This document shows positions 1 through 6,868 of a DNA stretch of 11,079 nucleotides, piece after piece. Source of the DNA: Actinomycetota bacterium (GTDB taxonomy: Bacteria > Actinomycetota > Acidimicrobiia > Acidimicrobiales > Ilumatobacteraceae). The stretch's first letter is position 1. Each line of letters begins with the position of its first letter. A program made the position numbers and the translations under genes. Location: positions 1-11,079 of the forward strand of contig WLFB01000021.1 of assembly GCA_009703975.1 (NCBI GenBank), given 5' to 3'. A model generated the notes under the pieces. It had not been told where the DNA came from. It saw only the letters and a list, made by a program, of their open reading frames with translations, and did no database searches.

Positions 1-372
1 CAGATATTGCGTTCTGGGGCAATATCGATAATTGAACTTGAAGAGATCGGCAAAATCAAGATCGCTCAGTCTGATGGCATTTCTCGAGCTTCGGGAATGC
101 TCGAAAAGCATTATGCACCAAACTGCCAGGTTGAACTCGTAGATAGTTCGCAACAGGCTCTGCAACGTTTTGATGAGATTTCTGATCAGGGATTGACGGC
201 TGAAATCATTGATTTTCAAGATGATTTAGAAATGTATGCGAAGCAACTTTATGCACGATTGCGTCAAGCCGACGAGCGAAAAATTCATACGGTTCTGGCT
301 GTTATGCCCAGCAAAGGTGGCTTGGGTGATGCGATTCGAGACCGGCTGATCAAGGCCGCTGCATCGAATTAG
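1..372 (+). CDS. sua5: L-threonylcarbamoyladenylate synthase (Sua5/YwlC type), C-terminal part
   Basis: Partial gene: the reading frame is open at the left edge and 123 residues plus a TAG stop are visible, against roughly 320 or more for full Sua5 proteins. The family makes threonylcarbamoyl-AMP from threonine, bicarbonate and ATP, the first step of the tRNA t6A37 modification. The visible part begins with ILRSGAIS, the end of the catalytic YrdC-like domain. It continues with a linker carrying SGMLEKHYAPN (residues 31-41), which matches the conserved G-M-x-x-x-H-Y-A-P motif joining it to the C-terminal Sua5 domain. The end, LAVMPSKGGLGDAIRDRL (about residues 99-116), matches the usual Sua5 C terminus. 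A TTG at position 7 is not a plausible start because it lies inside the conserved ILRxGAI motif. The catalytic core lies outside the window. Identification is confident from motif order. Confidence 0.88.
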   Translation, partial: QILRSGAISIIELEEIGKIKIAQSDGISRASGMLEKHYAPNCQVELVDSSQQALQRFDEISDQGLTAEIIDFQDDLEMYAKQLYARLRQADERKIHTVLAVMPSKGGLGDAIRDRLIKAAASN

Positions 373-504
373 GGCTTGTATTTCGTTTTGAGTCATTTGT
401 TATAACTTTCGATAGTTGCCAAAGTTCATGGGGTTCAATACCCTTAGAAGTTCCTAACTAATGGCCAGCATCCCGCTGTCCTACTCCTAGGGGGAGAAAA
501 ATAA
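373..504 (+). promoter_or_regulatory. Leader/promoter region of the substrate-binding protein gene
   Basis: This 132-nt gap should hold the promoter of the downstream lipoprotein gene. The best sigma70-like match I can find is TTGAGT (388-393), 17 nt, GATAGT (411-416), four of six bases matching in each box, so it is only a weak candidate. A small hairpin is possible at 463-481 (GGCCAGC/GCTGTCC with one mismatch, loop ATCCC). The Shine-Dalgarno is strong: GGGGGAG at 490-496, 8 nt before the ATG at 505. A CTCC at 484-487 could pair with the GGAG of that site. I recognise no known riboswitch class. Confidence 0.35.
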
Positions 505-1857
505 ATGAAGAAAACTACAGCGAAACGCTTCAGCGCGCTTGTTGTTGGTCTCAGCCTTTTGGCTGCGGCTTGCGGCGGCTCCGATGCAGCAACAGAAGAC
601 ACAACAGCAACCGCTGAGACTGCAGCACCTGCTGCATCAGGTGGGGAGTTAGCTGGAATGAAAGGTACAACTCCACTTGTTGAGTTGACTCCAGAGTTCA
701 AAGATGCAGTCAATGCATTTTGGACAGGCAAAGGCAACGAAGCACTTGTTGACTTCAACTACACAGCAGAATCATTTGACGCTGTAATGTTGATCGCACT
801 TGCAGCAGAAGCCGCAGGAACAGATGGCAGCGCACTCGCTGACCAACTTGTTGCTGTTTCAAAAGATGGTACTAAGTGCACAGCAGCCACATGGGCTGAT
901 TGTCTTGCAACAATCAAAGCGAAGGGCGACGTCGACTTTGACGGTTTCTCTGGTCCAAACACATTGAATGGTAACGGCGAGCCACTTGAGGCTTCGTACG
1001 GCATCCTTCAATTCGGTGCAGACAATCGTCTTGATAGCACTCTTACTACATATCAACTTGCAAATGCTCCAGAATCTGCAGTATTGCCACTTTCAAAGAC
1101 TGAAGTTACTCGTAAGGGTAATGGAGTTCTTAAAATCGGTGGACTTCTTCCAGAAACTGGCAACCTCGCATTCCTTGGCGCTCCAATGATCGCTGGTGTT
1201 GAGTACGCAATTGATTACCTAAACAAGGCCGGCGGCGTTCTTGGCAAGCCAGTTGAGTACAGCGCAGGAGATTCCGGCGACACTTCAACTGACACAGCCA
1301 GCGTGACTGTTGATCGATTGCTCGCAGAAGGTGCAGACGCCATTATTGGTGCAGCATCATCTGGTGTATCGCTCACAGTTATCGACAAGATCACTGCAGC
1401 AGGTGTAATTCAGTTCAGCCCAGCGAACACTTCGCCGAAGTTGACTTCATACGCCGACAAAGGTCTCTTCTTCCGTAACGCACCACCGGATGACCTCCAA
1501 GGTGCAGTACTCGCAGAAGTAATCGTCGCTGACGGAGCACAGTCTGTTTACATCTTGGCGCTTGACGATGCTTACGGCACCGGACTTGCAACAGTTGTAG
1601 AAGAAGTTCTTACAGCAGCTGGTGTAAAAGTATTGGGCAAGAAAATCTACGATCCAAAGGCAACAACATTTGATGCCGAAGTCGGAGAAGTTGTTGCTGC
1701 TAACCCAGACGCAATCGTCTTGATTACATTCGATGAGGGCTCACGTATTCTCCGCACAATGGTGGAGAACGGCGTTGGACCAACAGCGAAGAAGGTCTAT
1801 GGCGTTGACGGAAACATTGGTAACGCACTCGGCGAGAACTTTGACGCTGGTAAGTAA
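505..1857 (+). CDS. livK: ABC transporter substrate-binding lipoprotein, branched-chain amino acid type, apparently circularly permuted
   Basis: 450-residue exported lipoprotein, the solute receptor of a HAAT-type importer (Peripla_BP_6). Residues 1-22 form a lipoprotein signal (KK, hydrophobic core, LLAAA) before lipidated Cys23, then a low-complexity Ala/Thr tether to about 46. The fold segments are out of order. Residues 48-185 (GMKGTTPLVELTPEF, SFDAVMLIALAAEAAGTDG, DGTKC...DC with a likely C125-C133 disulfide, SYGILQFGADNRL) match the C-terminal part of LivK proteins. After a 21-residue linker (186-206), VLKIGGLLPETGNLAFLG (208-225), AGGVLGKPV, IIGAASSGVSLTVIDKITAAG, FSPANTSPK and YDPKATTFDAEV match the N-terminal and middle parts. 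The protein then stops at VYGVDGNIGNALGENFDAGK, exactly where the canonical protein would run into ELAGMKG. Strong SD; ATG start is clear. Codon use looks alike in both halves. The ligand is unproven; amino acids are inferred from family and neighbours. Confidence 0.85.
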   Translation: MKKTTAKRFSALVVGLSLLAAACGGSDAATEDTTATAETAAPAASGGELAGMKGTTPLVELTPEFKDAVNAFWTGKGNEALVDFNYTAESFDAVMLIALAAEAAGTDGSALADQLVAVSKDGTKCTAATWADCLATIKAKGDVDFDGFSGPNTLNGNGEPLEASYGILQFGADNRLDSTLTTYQLANAPESAVLPLSKTEVTRKGNGVLKIGGLLPETGNLAFLGAPMIAGVEYAIDYLNKAGGVLGKPVEYSAGDSGDTSTDTASVTVDRLLAEGADAIIGAASSGVSLTVIDKITAAGVIQFSPANTSPKLTSYADKGLFFRNAPPDDLQGAVLAEVIVADGAQSVYILALDDAYGTGLATVVEEVLTAAGVKVLGKKIYDPKATTFDAEVGEVVAANPDAIVLITFDEGSRILRTMVENGVGPTAKKVYGVDGNIGNALGENFDAGK

Positions 1858-1883
1858 TCAATAATTCCAAAGATTAAATGTTC

Positions 1884-1912
1884 AGGCCCCGGGCGAAAGC
1901 CCGGGGCCTTTT
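1884..1912 (+). terminator. Strong intrinsic terminator after the binding-protein gene
   Basis: A perfect 11-bp GC-rich stem (AGGCCCCGGGC at 1884-1894 with GCCCGGGGCCT at 1899-1909) is capped by a GAAA tetraloop and followed by TTTT (1909-1912). It lies 27 nt after the stop codon. It also separates the convergent livF end. No comparable T-run follows the stem on the minus strand, so it should act mainly in the plus direction. Confidence 0.93.
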
Positions 1913-1963
1913 CATTTGTACAAGAATTATCAATTTTCTAGCAACCTCAAAAGGTTGAAGATT

Positions 1964-2695
1964 TCAGCCGCCAGTTGATTTGGCGAGTGTGCCGAGATAC
2001 AACTTGATTACGTTCGGGTCTGTCAAAAGATCTTTGCCGGTCCCCGTGTAGGCGTTCTTACCTTGGTCTAAAACGTAGGCGCGATTCGAGACTTGCAAAC
2101 ATCTGCGAGCATTCTGCTCAACCATCAATATCGCGATGCCTTCAGCATTGATCTTCTTACACTGAATAAACACTTCATCTTGTAGCACTGGTGATAATCC
2201 TGCAGATGGTTCATCAAGTAACAACAGTTTTGGCTCCATCATCAGTGCCCGGCCCATAGCGACCATCTGACGCTCTCCGCCTGAGAGCGAACCAGCCTTT
2301 ACCAATGCGCGTTCAAGTAACCGAGGGAAAAGTGTCGAAACATATTCAAATCGATTCTTAAAAACTGATGGTTTAAGAAAACAACCCATCTCAAGGTTTT
2401 CAGTGACTGTAAGACTTGGGAATACATTTCGATTTTGCGGCACATAGCCAACGCCGCGCTCAACTAATTCGTGTGCTTTGAAACCTGTGATGTTTAATTC
2501 GCCTAAGTTGATTTCTCCACCACGAACTGAACATTCACCTAAAATCGCTTTAAGTACAGTCGACTTGCCGGCACCATTTGGTCCGATGACTCCAACGAAT
2601 TCACCTTGATCTACGGTGATGTTGCAACCATTTAAGATATTTACTTCAGGGATGTACCCGGCAATTAGATCTTTTACATCGAGAACCGAACTCAT
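1964..2695 (-). CDS. livF: Branched-chain amino acid-type ABC transporter ATP-binding protein LivF
   Basis: 243-residue cytoplasmic ATPase, one of the two nucleotide-binding subunits of the HAAT importer. All ABC motifs are intact: Walker A GPNGAGKST (38-46), Q-loop Gln87 (YVPQNRNVF, a LivF hallmark), signature LSGGERQ (137-143), Walker B LLLLDEP (157-163) and SAGLSP after it. The H-loop position reads VEQNA (193-197) with Gln instead of His, which is normal for LivF proteins and not a defect. Length is typical. The ATG at 2695 overlaps the livG stop by 4 nt (ATGA), indicating translational coupling; it is the last gene of the run. Downstream there is only a short 6-bp hairpin (CAACCT/AGGTTG, 1942-1957) without a clear T-tract, so the end of the transcript is not obvious. 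Confidence 0.95.
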   Translation of the reverse strand: MSSVLDVKDLIAGYIPEVNILNGCNITVDQGEFVGVIGPNGAGKSTVLKAILGECSVRGGEINLGELNITGFKAHELVERGVGYVPQNRNVFPSLTVTENLEMGCFLKPSVFKNRFEYVSTLFPRLLERALVKAGSLSGGERQMVAMGRALMMEPKLLLLDEPSAGLSPVLQDEVFIQCKKINAEGIAILMVEQNARRCLQVSNRAYVLDQGKNAYTGTGKDLLTDPNVIKLYLGTLAKSTGG

Positions 2696-3570
2696 ATTTG
2701 TACCTCATCCAAGAGAGATGACCCTTGGTGTAGGCCAAGATATGCCTCGACAACTCTTTCGTTATTTGAAATTTGACTTGGCGTACCTTCAGCGATGACT
2801 ACTCCTTCTGCCATCACTACAACCCAGTCTGCAACGTCGTTGACCATATCCATATCGTGCTCGACGAAAAGTACAGTCATTCCATCATCGCGTAATCCCC
2901 TGATGTGTTCATTCAAGCTTTGTTTCAGTGCTGGGTTAACTCCAGCCATTGGCTCATCTAGCATCACGAGTTTTGGCTCCGTCATCAGCGCTCGTGCCAT
3001 CTCTAGCAATTTACGTTGACCACCAGAAAGTGTGCCGGCGTATTCATTGCGCATGTGATCCATTTTGAAACGTTTCAACAGAGCATCAGCACGTTCTTCG
3101 ATTTTGGCTTCTTGAGATTTCCATAAATATGGCAATAAACCATTCCACCACTTCTCGCCCACTTGGTGCATAGCGCCCAGTTTCATATTTTCAATGACTG
3201 ACATTTTTGTCAAACTTTTAGTCAATTGAAATGTCCGGACCATTCCCATACTGGCAGTTTGATGTGCTGCAACGCGCGACATGTTGTGCCCGTCAAAACG
3301 CCACTCACCGACATCGGGTTTATCAAAACCAGAAAGAAGATTGAATAACGTTGTCTTGCCAGCTCCGTTAGGGCCGATCAATGCTGTAATTGAACCTCGT
3401 TGTACTTCAATATGTGAAACATCTACAGCAACTACTCCGCCGAAGTGGCGTCGAACACCGTCTGCTACCAAAATTGGATCGGGCTTAGAAACACCCGGTG
3501 TTGAATCAATTGTCGCTAACGCCGCACGAACTGTTGTTGCGAGTTCACCGTATTTTCGTTCAGCGTCCAT
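2692..3570 (-). CDS. livG: Branched-chain amino acid-type ABC transporter ATP-binding protein LivG
   Basis: 292-residue cytoplasmic ATPase, partner of LivF. Motifs: Walker A GPNGAGKT (66-73), Q-loop Gln115 in RTFQLT (the LivG signature), LSGGQ (181-185), Walker B LVMLDEP (201-207), AGVNP, and His238 in VEHDMD. The helical insert containing WWNGLLPYLW (141-150) is typical of LivG. About 30 residues precede the usual start of the ATPase domain, so it is slightly long at the N terminus. I chose the ATG at 3570, which overlaps livM by 11 nt. An in-frame TTG at 3621 would add 17 residues but would overlap livM by 62 nt and is unlikely. No clear Shine-Dalgarno precedes either, so coupling to livM translation is likely. 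The stop overlaps the livF start. Confidence 0.94.
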   Translation of the reverse strand: MDAERKYGELATTVRAALATIDSTPGVSKPDPILVADGVRRHFGGVVAVDVSHIEVQRGSITALIGPNGAGKTTLFNLLSGFDKPDVGEWRFDGHNMSRVAAHQTASMGMVRTFQLTKSLTKMSVIENMKLGAMHQVGEKWWNGLLPYLWKSQEAKIEERADALLKRFKMDHMRNEYAGTLSGGQRKLLEMARALMTEPKLVMLDEPMAGVNPALKQSLNEHIRGLRDDGMTVLFVEHDMDMVNDVADWVVVMAEGVVIAEGTPSQISNNERVVEAYLGLHQGSSLLDEVQI

Positions 3571-4564
3571 CGAGCGCCATTTCTTGTCGGTTACCGAAAA
3601 GCCCTTGTGGCCTGAAAACAATTAACAGCATCAATCCGATGCCGACGAACATGTAGTTGACAGCGCCGACCTGATTGCTCTCGATAATTGTTACACCGCT
3701 AATTCGTAATGGTCCGTTGCGAGTCATCTCACGCAAGACATTGTCGGAGAAGACAAATAACAACCAAAACAACATCGAGCCAACGACTGACCCTGCGACC
3801 TTTGCCAGACCACCCAAGACGAGTGCAGTGAGAATATAGAACGTCACCATTCGGCTGTAATTATCTGGTTGAACAGATCCACGATCGAGCGCCAAAATCA
3901 TTCCTGCGAACATTCCGATAACGCCACCAATTACAAGCGCTTGCATCTTGTATGCGTAGACGTTCTTTCCGAGGCTTCGCACCGCATCTTCGTCTTCGCG
4001 AATACCTTTAACAACTCTGCCCCAGGGGCTGCGCATCAACTGCCAAGTGAACAGTGAGAAGATCCCGACCAATCCCCAGCCAATAAGGATTGTGTAAAGC
4101 GAATATCCCGTATACGTAAAAGGCCCAAATCCATATTCTTTACCTGGTTCAAAAGGACTGAGATCGCGATACTGGCTACTGAAACTGCTGATGCCCTCGG
4201 TGCCACCAAAAACTTTTCTGAATTTGACCGAGCGCACAAATAGTCGCACAATCTCTGCGGTTGCAATCGTGACAATTGCTAGATAATCGGCTCGCAGCCG
4301 CAAAGTTGGAATACCAACAATTAGCGAAAGAATTATTACAAAAAATATTCCAAGTGGAATACCCCACCACAGACCTACACCAAAGTATTGCGCCGTCATA
4401 CCTAAGCCGTATGAACCACAGGCCATAAATGCGGCCTGACCAAAGTTGAGCATGCCCGTATAACCGAAATGAATATTTAGACCCAACGCAGCAATCGCAA
4501 AATAGATTGCGTCAACTCCGATTGATGCTCGAATCGTATTTTCGATGATCTTTATTAAGTCCAC
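3560..4564 (-). CDS. livM: Branched-chain amino acid-type ABC transporter permease LivM
   Basis: Integral membrane permease, second of the two membrane subunits of the importer. The family hallmark GLNIHFGYTGMLNFGQAAF (residues 28-46) is intact. So are LRLRADYLAIVTIATAEIVR (88-107) and the cytoplasmic coupling (EAA-type) loop WGRVVKGIREDEDAVRSLGK (181-200), followed by several further hydrophobic segments and the closing RPQGLFG. A polar segment at about 111-150 should be an external loop. Start choice: a GTG at 4564 gives 334 residues beginning MDLIKIIENT and lies just after the livH stop, with AAAGGG 9 nt upstream. A TTG at 4591 (343 residues, overlapping livH by 26 nt, AAGG 5 nt upstream) is the alternative. 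I prefer GTG from similarity in length to LivM proteins; this is not certain. Confidence 0.93.
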   Translation of the reverse strand: MDLIKIIENTIRASIGVDAIYFAIAALGLNIHFGYTGMLNFGQAAFMACGSYGLGMTAQYFGVGLWWGIPLGIFFVIILSLIVGIPTLRLRADYLAIVTIATAEIVRLFVRSVKFRKVFGGTEGISSFSSQYRDLSPFEPGKEYGFGPFTYTGYSLYTILIGWGLVGIFSLFTWQLMRSPWGRVVKGIREDEDAVRSLGKNVYAYKMQALVIGGVIGMFAGMILALDRGSVQPDNYSRMVTFYILTALVLGGLAKVAGSVVGSMLFWLLFVFSDNVLREMTRNGPLRISGVTIIESNQVGAVNYMFVGIGLMLLIVFRPQGLFGNRQEMALDGR

Positions 4565-4565
4565 G

Positions 4566-5897
4566 TCAACCAACCCTTTGACTTCTGCCAAAAATACCTT
4601 GCGGGCGAACGATCAGCACCAAAATCAGAATAAACAAGGCTGGTGCAACCTTCAACTCACTTGGGATGAACAGTGCGGACATTTCAACAAAAATACCGAT
4701 GAAAAAACCACCTACGAGCGCGCCATATGCAGAGCCGAGGCCCCCGAGTGTGATGCCGGCAAACATTAAGAAAACCAAATCTGAACCCATTGAAAAACTG
4801 ACCTGTTCATCTAAGCCTCGAAAAATACCGCCAGTTGCAGCCAACGCGCCACCGGCAAACCAAACTATGCGGATTACTTTTTGTGTATCAATACCCGTTG
4901 CGGACGCAAGTTGCACGTTGTCACTAACAGCACGAATTGCTTTACCCAGCCTTGATCTTTGCAATGAAAATGCTACCGAAAGCAAAATAATTATCCCAAG
5001 AATTGCAGTTGTCAAATCTCTTGGCGTAATACCGATTGGACCAATCTCAAGATTGACTTGCTTTGAGAAACTAGTCAATTGTTTTGTGCGCCCACCGAAT
5101 AGAAATAGAAACAAATTGATCAGCATCAGTGATAGACCAAGCGACACGACCAATTGCGAATTAGAACCGATACCGCGTTTTGTCAAACGGGCAAAAATAC
5201 CCCAGTTGATAAGCAGCCCGAAACATCCCCCCAACAAAATCACAAGCGGTCCAGAAATCAGAATCGGAATATTTAGATGGACGTTAAAGAAAAACGCCAA
5301 GAGTGCACCAAACGTAACCATCTCGCCGTGAGCGAAATTCGTTACACCCGTGGTGCCGATAACTAGTGAGAGTCCAACCGAACACATTGCGATAATGATT
5401 CCGAGACGAATACCGTCAGTTAATCTTTGCAGATAGCGCTCTATTTCGGTTGAGCCAGAAACGCCACTGTCACCCGTAAAAAAAGTGACTCGTTTTGTGT
5501 TTGTCGTAAACAAAACTTGGTCGACCTTGACTTGCGCTTTAGCGGCGTCAATGAGCGTGAGACCGTTAGGCAGTGAAGTTGTGTCGATGTCAATTAAATA
5601 GTTGTCACGTGTCGGTACTGCAACTTTGCAGAGTCCATCTGCACCAGTTATGCCTTCGCCGATCAAAGTGCCGTCAGATGTTGTGACTTTGATAGATGCC
5701 CCGGCAACTGGTGTTCGCTCTGGCACATCGTTAACCAAAACCTGGTTTTGCACACTGGCGATAATAAAAAATTCGCCATCATCTGCTGCGCTTACCGAAC
5801 TTGATGCGAAACCAAGACCCGCAACAGTTGAGCAGATCACGGCTAATAAAACTTTGAGCCAGATGTGACCAACGCCAGGACCAGTTTGCTTCAACAT
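4566..5897 (-). CDS. livH: Branched-chain amino acid-type ABC transporter permease LivH with an N-terminal secreted domain
   Basis: 443 residues, about 150 longer than a usual LivH (about 290-300). The permease occupies about 156-443: hallmark GTTGVTNFAHGEMVTFGALL (181-200), EAA-type coupling loop SRLGKAIRAVSDNVQLASATG (315-335, one residue beyond), GGLGSAYGALVGG (385-397) and the closing RPQGIFG. Ahead of it lies a signal-peptide-like segment (about 14-38: KVLLAVICSTVAGLGF then SSVSAAD). Next comes an approximately 100-residue polar region that reads as beta-strands, with PVAGASIKVTTSDGTLIGEG (63-82) and TGADGLCKVAVP (84-95). That pattern matches carboxypeptidase-regulatory-like/Ig-like sandwich domains. 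It would sit outside the membrane, next to the binding protein. ATG at 5897; the SD is weak (AGAG). The stop sits 1 nt from the preferred livM GTG, and ctaA ends 23 nt upstream. Confidence 0.92.
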   Translation of the reverse strand: MLKQTGPGVGHIWLKVLLAVICSTVAGLGFASSSVSAADDGEFFIIASVQNQVLVNDVPERTPVAGASIKVTTSDGTLIGEGITGADGLCKVAVPTRDNYLIDIDTTSLPNGLTLIDAAKAQVKVDQVLFTTNTKRVTFFTGDSGVSGSTEIERYLQRLTDGIRLGIIIAMCSVGLSLVIGTTGVTNFAHGEMVTFGALLAFFFNVHLNIPILISGPLVILLGGCFGLLINWGIFARLTKRGIGSNSQLVVSLGLSLMLINLFLFLFGGRTKQLTSFSKQVNLEIGPIGITPRDLTTAILGIIILLSVAFSLQRSRLGKAIRAVSDNVQLASATGIDTQKVIRIVWFAGGALAATGGIFRGLDEQVSFSMGSDLVFLMFAGITLGGLGSAYGALVGGFFIGIFVEMSALFIPSELKVAPALFILILVLIVRPQGIFGRSQRVG

Positions 5898-5920
5898 CGT
5901 GGCTCTAATCTAAGCACAAT

Positions 5921-6826
5921 TTACGAAATCTTTGGAAGTTTTGAGTTCCAATACAAATCGAGCGCCCCAAGCCACACAGCCACGGATAGAGCGACATGAA
6001 CAGCGACCAGCAACACTGGTAGCCCAGAAAAGTATTGAACGTAACCGATTAACCCTTGCAAGAAGCCAATGGCGAGAAATCGCTCAAGTGGATGAGCCAG
6101 AATGCGCCAAGATACCTGATCTCTTCGGCTCATCAAAAACAGGACCAATGCCGTAATGAGGCAGATGATCACTGTGATGCTGTGAATCTTTGCGGCTGTG
6201 TTTATCGCCAAGCGGATTCGAATCGCGTTTTCGTCACCTGCATGTGGTCCGGAGCCAGTTACCACCGTGCCTGTGACGACTGCCGAGCCGGTCAGAAACA
6301 AGACGATACGCACCAGCAACAGAATTTTCGAATTAGATATTTCTGGTTCACGACGCGGCAAAACAGTTTCTTCGGTTCGAAATATTCTTGCATGCTGAAG
6401 CAACATGTAGGCATTGCTCATCAGCACCATACTCACCAAAAAGTGCGCAATATTTGAGAACGGATTTAACCCAGTCAGCACAACTAGGCCCCCGAGTAAA
6501 ACTTGGGCAAGAACGCCGATGACGAGTCCGATAGACATGGCGACTAGATCGCGACGCTTTGGTCGTAATTTAACCGAAAGCAAAACCGCGAGAATTACGC
6601 TCGCCGCAACAACACCCGTGAACAGACGATTGACTTGCTCAATAGCTGCGTGTGAGTTCGACACATCAACAAACTTTGATTCACTACAACGTGGCCAATC
6701 CGCACAGCCCAACCCTGAGCCTGTTAGTCGTACCAACGATCCGGTGATGATTATCAAATAGAGTGAAGCGAATGCAGTCTGCGCAACTCGAAGAAAGCCT
6801 TTTGGTGTGATACTTAACTTACGCAT
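5921..6826 (-). CDS. ctaA: Haem A synthase (CtaA/COX15 family)
   Basis: 301-residue polytopic membrane protein that oxidises haem O to haem A for aa3-type cytochrome oxidase. The diagnostic GSLVRLTGSGLGCADWPRC (29-47) is present, with Cys41 and Cys47 corresponding to the redox Cys pair of the first external loop. The usual E-x-x-H-R of the first half reads E63-Q-V-N66-R67; I recall Asn here as common in actinobacterial CtaA, so it is probably not a defect. Other haem-ligand histidines are at 128 (NIAHFLVSM), 215 (KIHSITV) and 277 (VAVHVAL). GSGPHAGD (191-198) is also characteristic. About eight hydrophobic segments, as expected. ATG at 6826. It is the promoter-proximal gene of the run into livHMGF, although function does not link it to amino acid import. 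Divergent from the TetR gene across 42 nt. Confidence 0.93.
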   Translation of the reverse strand: MRKLSITPKGFLRVAQTAFASLYLIIITGSLVRLTGSGLGCADWPRCSESKFVDVSNSHAAIEQVNRLFTGVVAASVILAVLLSVKLRPKRRDLVAMSIGLVIGVLAQVLLGGLVVLTGLNPFSNIAHFLVSMVLMSNAYMLLQHARIFRTEETVLPRREPEISNSKILLLVRIVLFLTGSAVVTGTVVTGSGPHAGDENAIRIRLAINTAAKIHSITVIICLITALVLFLMSRRDQVSWRILAHPLERFLAIGFLQGLIGYVQYFSGLPVLLVAVHVALSVAVWLGALDLYWNSKLPKIS

Positions 6827-6852
6827 GACTAGTCATTTTCTATCAGTAAAAT
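6825..6852. promoter_or_regulatory. Shared ctaA/tetR control region with a perfect palindrome
   Basis: ATGACTAGTCAT (6825-6836) is a perfect 12-bp palindrome that overlaps the ctaA start codon. A plausible plus-strand sigma70 promoter for the TetR gene uses ATGACT (6825-6830, TGAC matching -35) and TAAAAT (6847-6852, -10) with a 16-bp spacer, placing the palindrome over its -35 box. Autoregulation by the adjacent TetR protein, with possible control of ctaA, is an inference from position and symmetry. The minus-strand promoter of ctaA is not clear. Confidence 0.4.
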
Positions 6853-6868
6853 CATCTGAGTTTCGGCC

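Noticed and set aside
444..758. 104-residue minus-strand reading frame opposite the start of the binding-protein gene
   Set aside because: Ala/Ser/Val-rich composition is the mirror of the GCA/GCT-rich plus-strand codons; no SD and no family motif.
505..1857. Frameshift, or two separate genes, as the explanation for the odd segment order in the binding protein
   Set aside because: A single frame runs from the SD-preceded ATG through both segments to one stop followed by a strong terminator, and no second signal peptide or start with an SD lies near 1081-1125.
1942..1957. Hairpin CAACCT/AGGTTG just after livF as a terminator
   Set aside because: Only 6 bp and without a T-tract on the minus strand; at best a weak end signal, so not listed as a terminator.
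2089..2115. Gln in place of the H-loop His of LivF as a sign of a dead ATPase
   Set aside because: VEQNA is the usual form of this motif in LivF proteins, and all other ATPase motifs are intact.
4666..5331. 221-residue plus-strand reading frame opposite livH
   Set aside because: It is antisense to the clearly conserved LivH permease core and has a Pro/Ile/Lys-rich composition with no recognisable domain.
6056..6457. 133-residue plus-strand reading frame opposite ctaA
   Set aside because: Antisense to the conserved CtaA histidine motifs; it resembles no family and has no SD.
6625..6640. Asn66 in place of the usual haem-ligand His of CtaA as a loss-of-function change
   Set aside because: I recall E-x-x-N-R as common in actinobacterial CtaA; the other histidines and the Cys pair are present.
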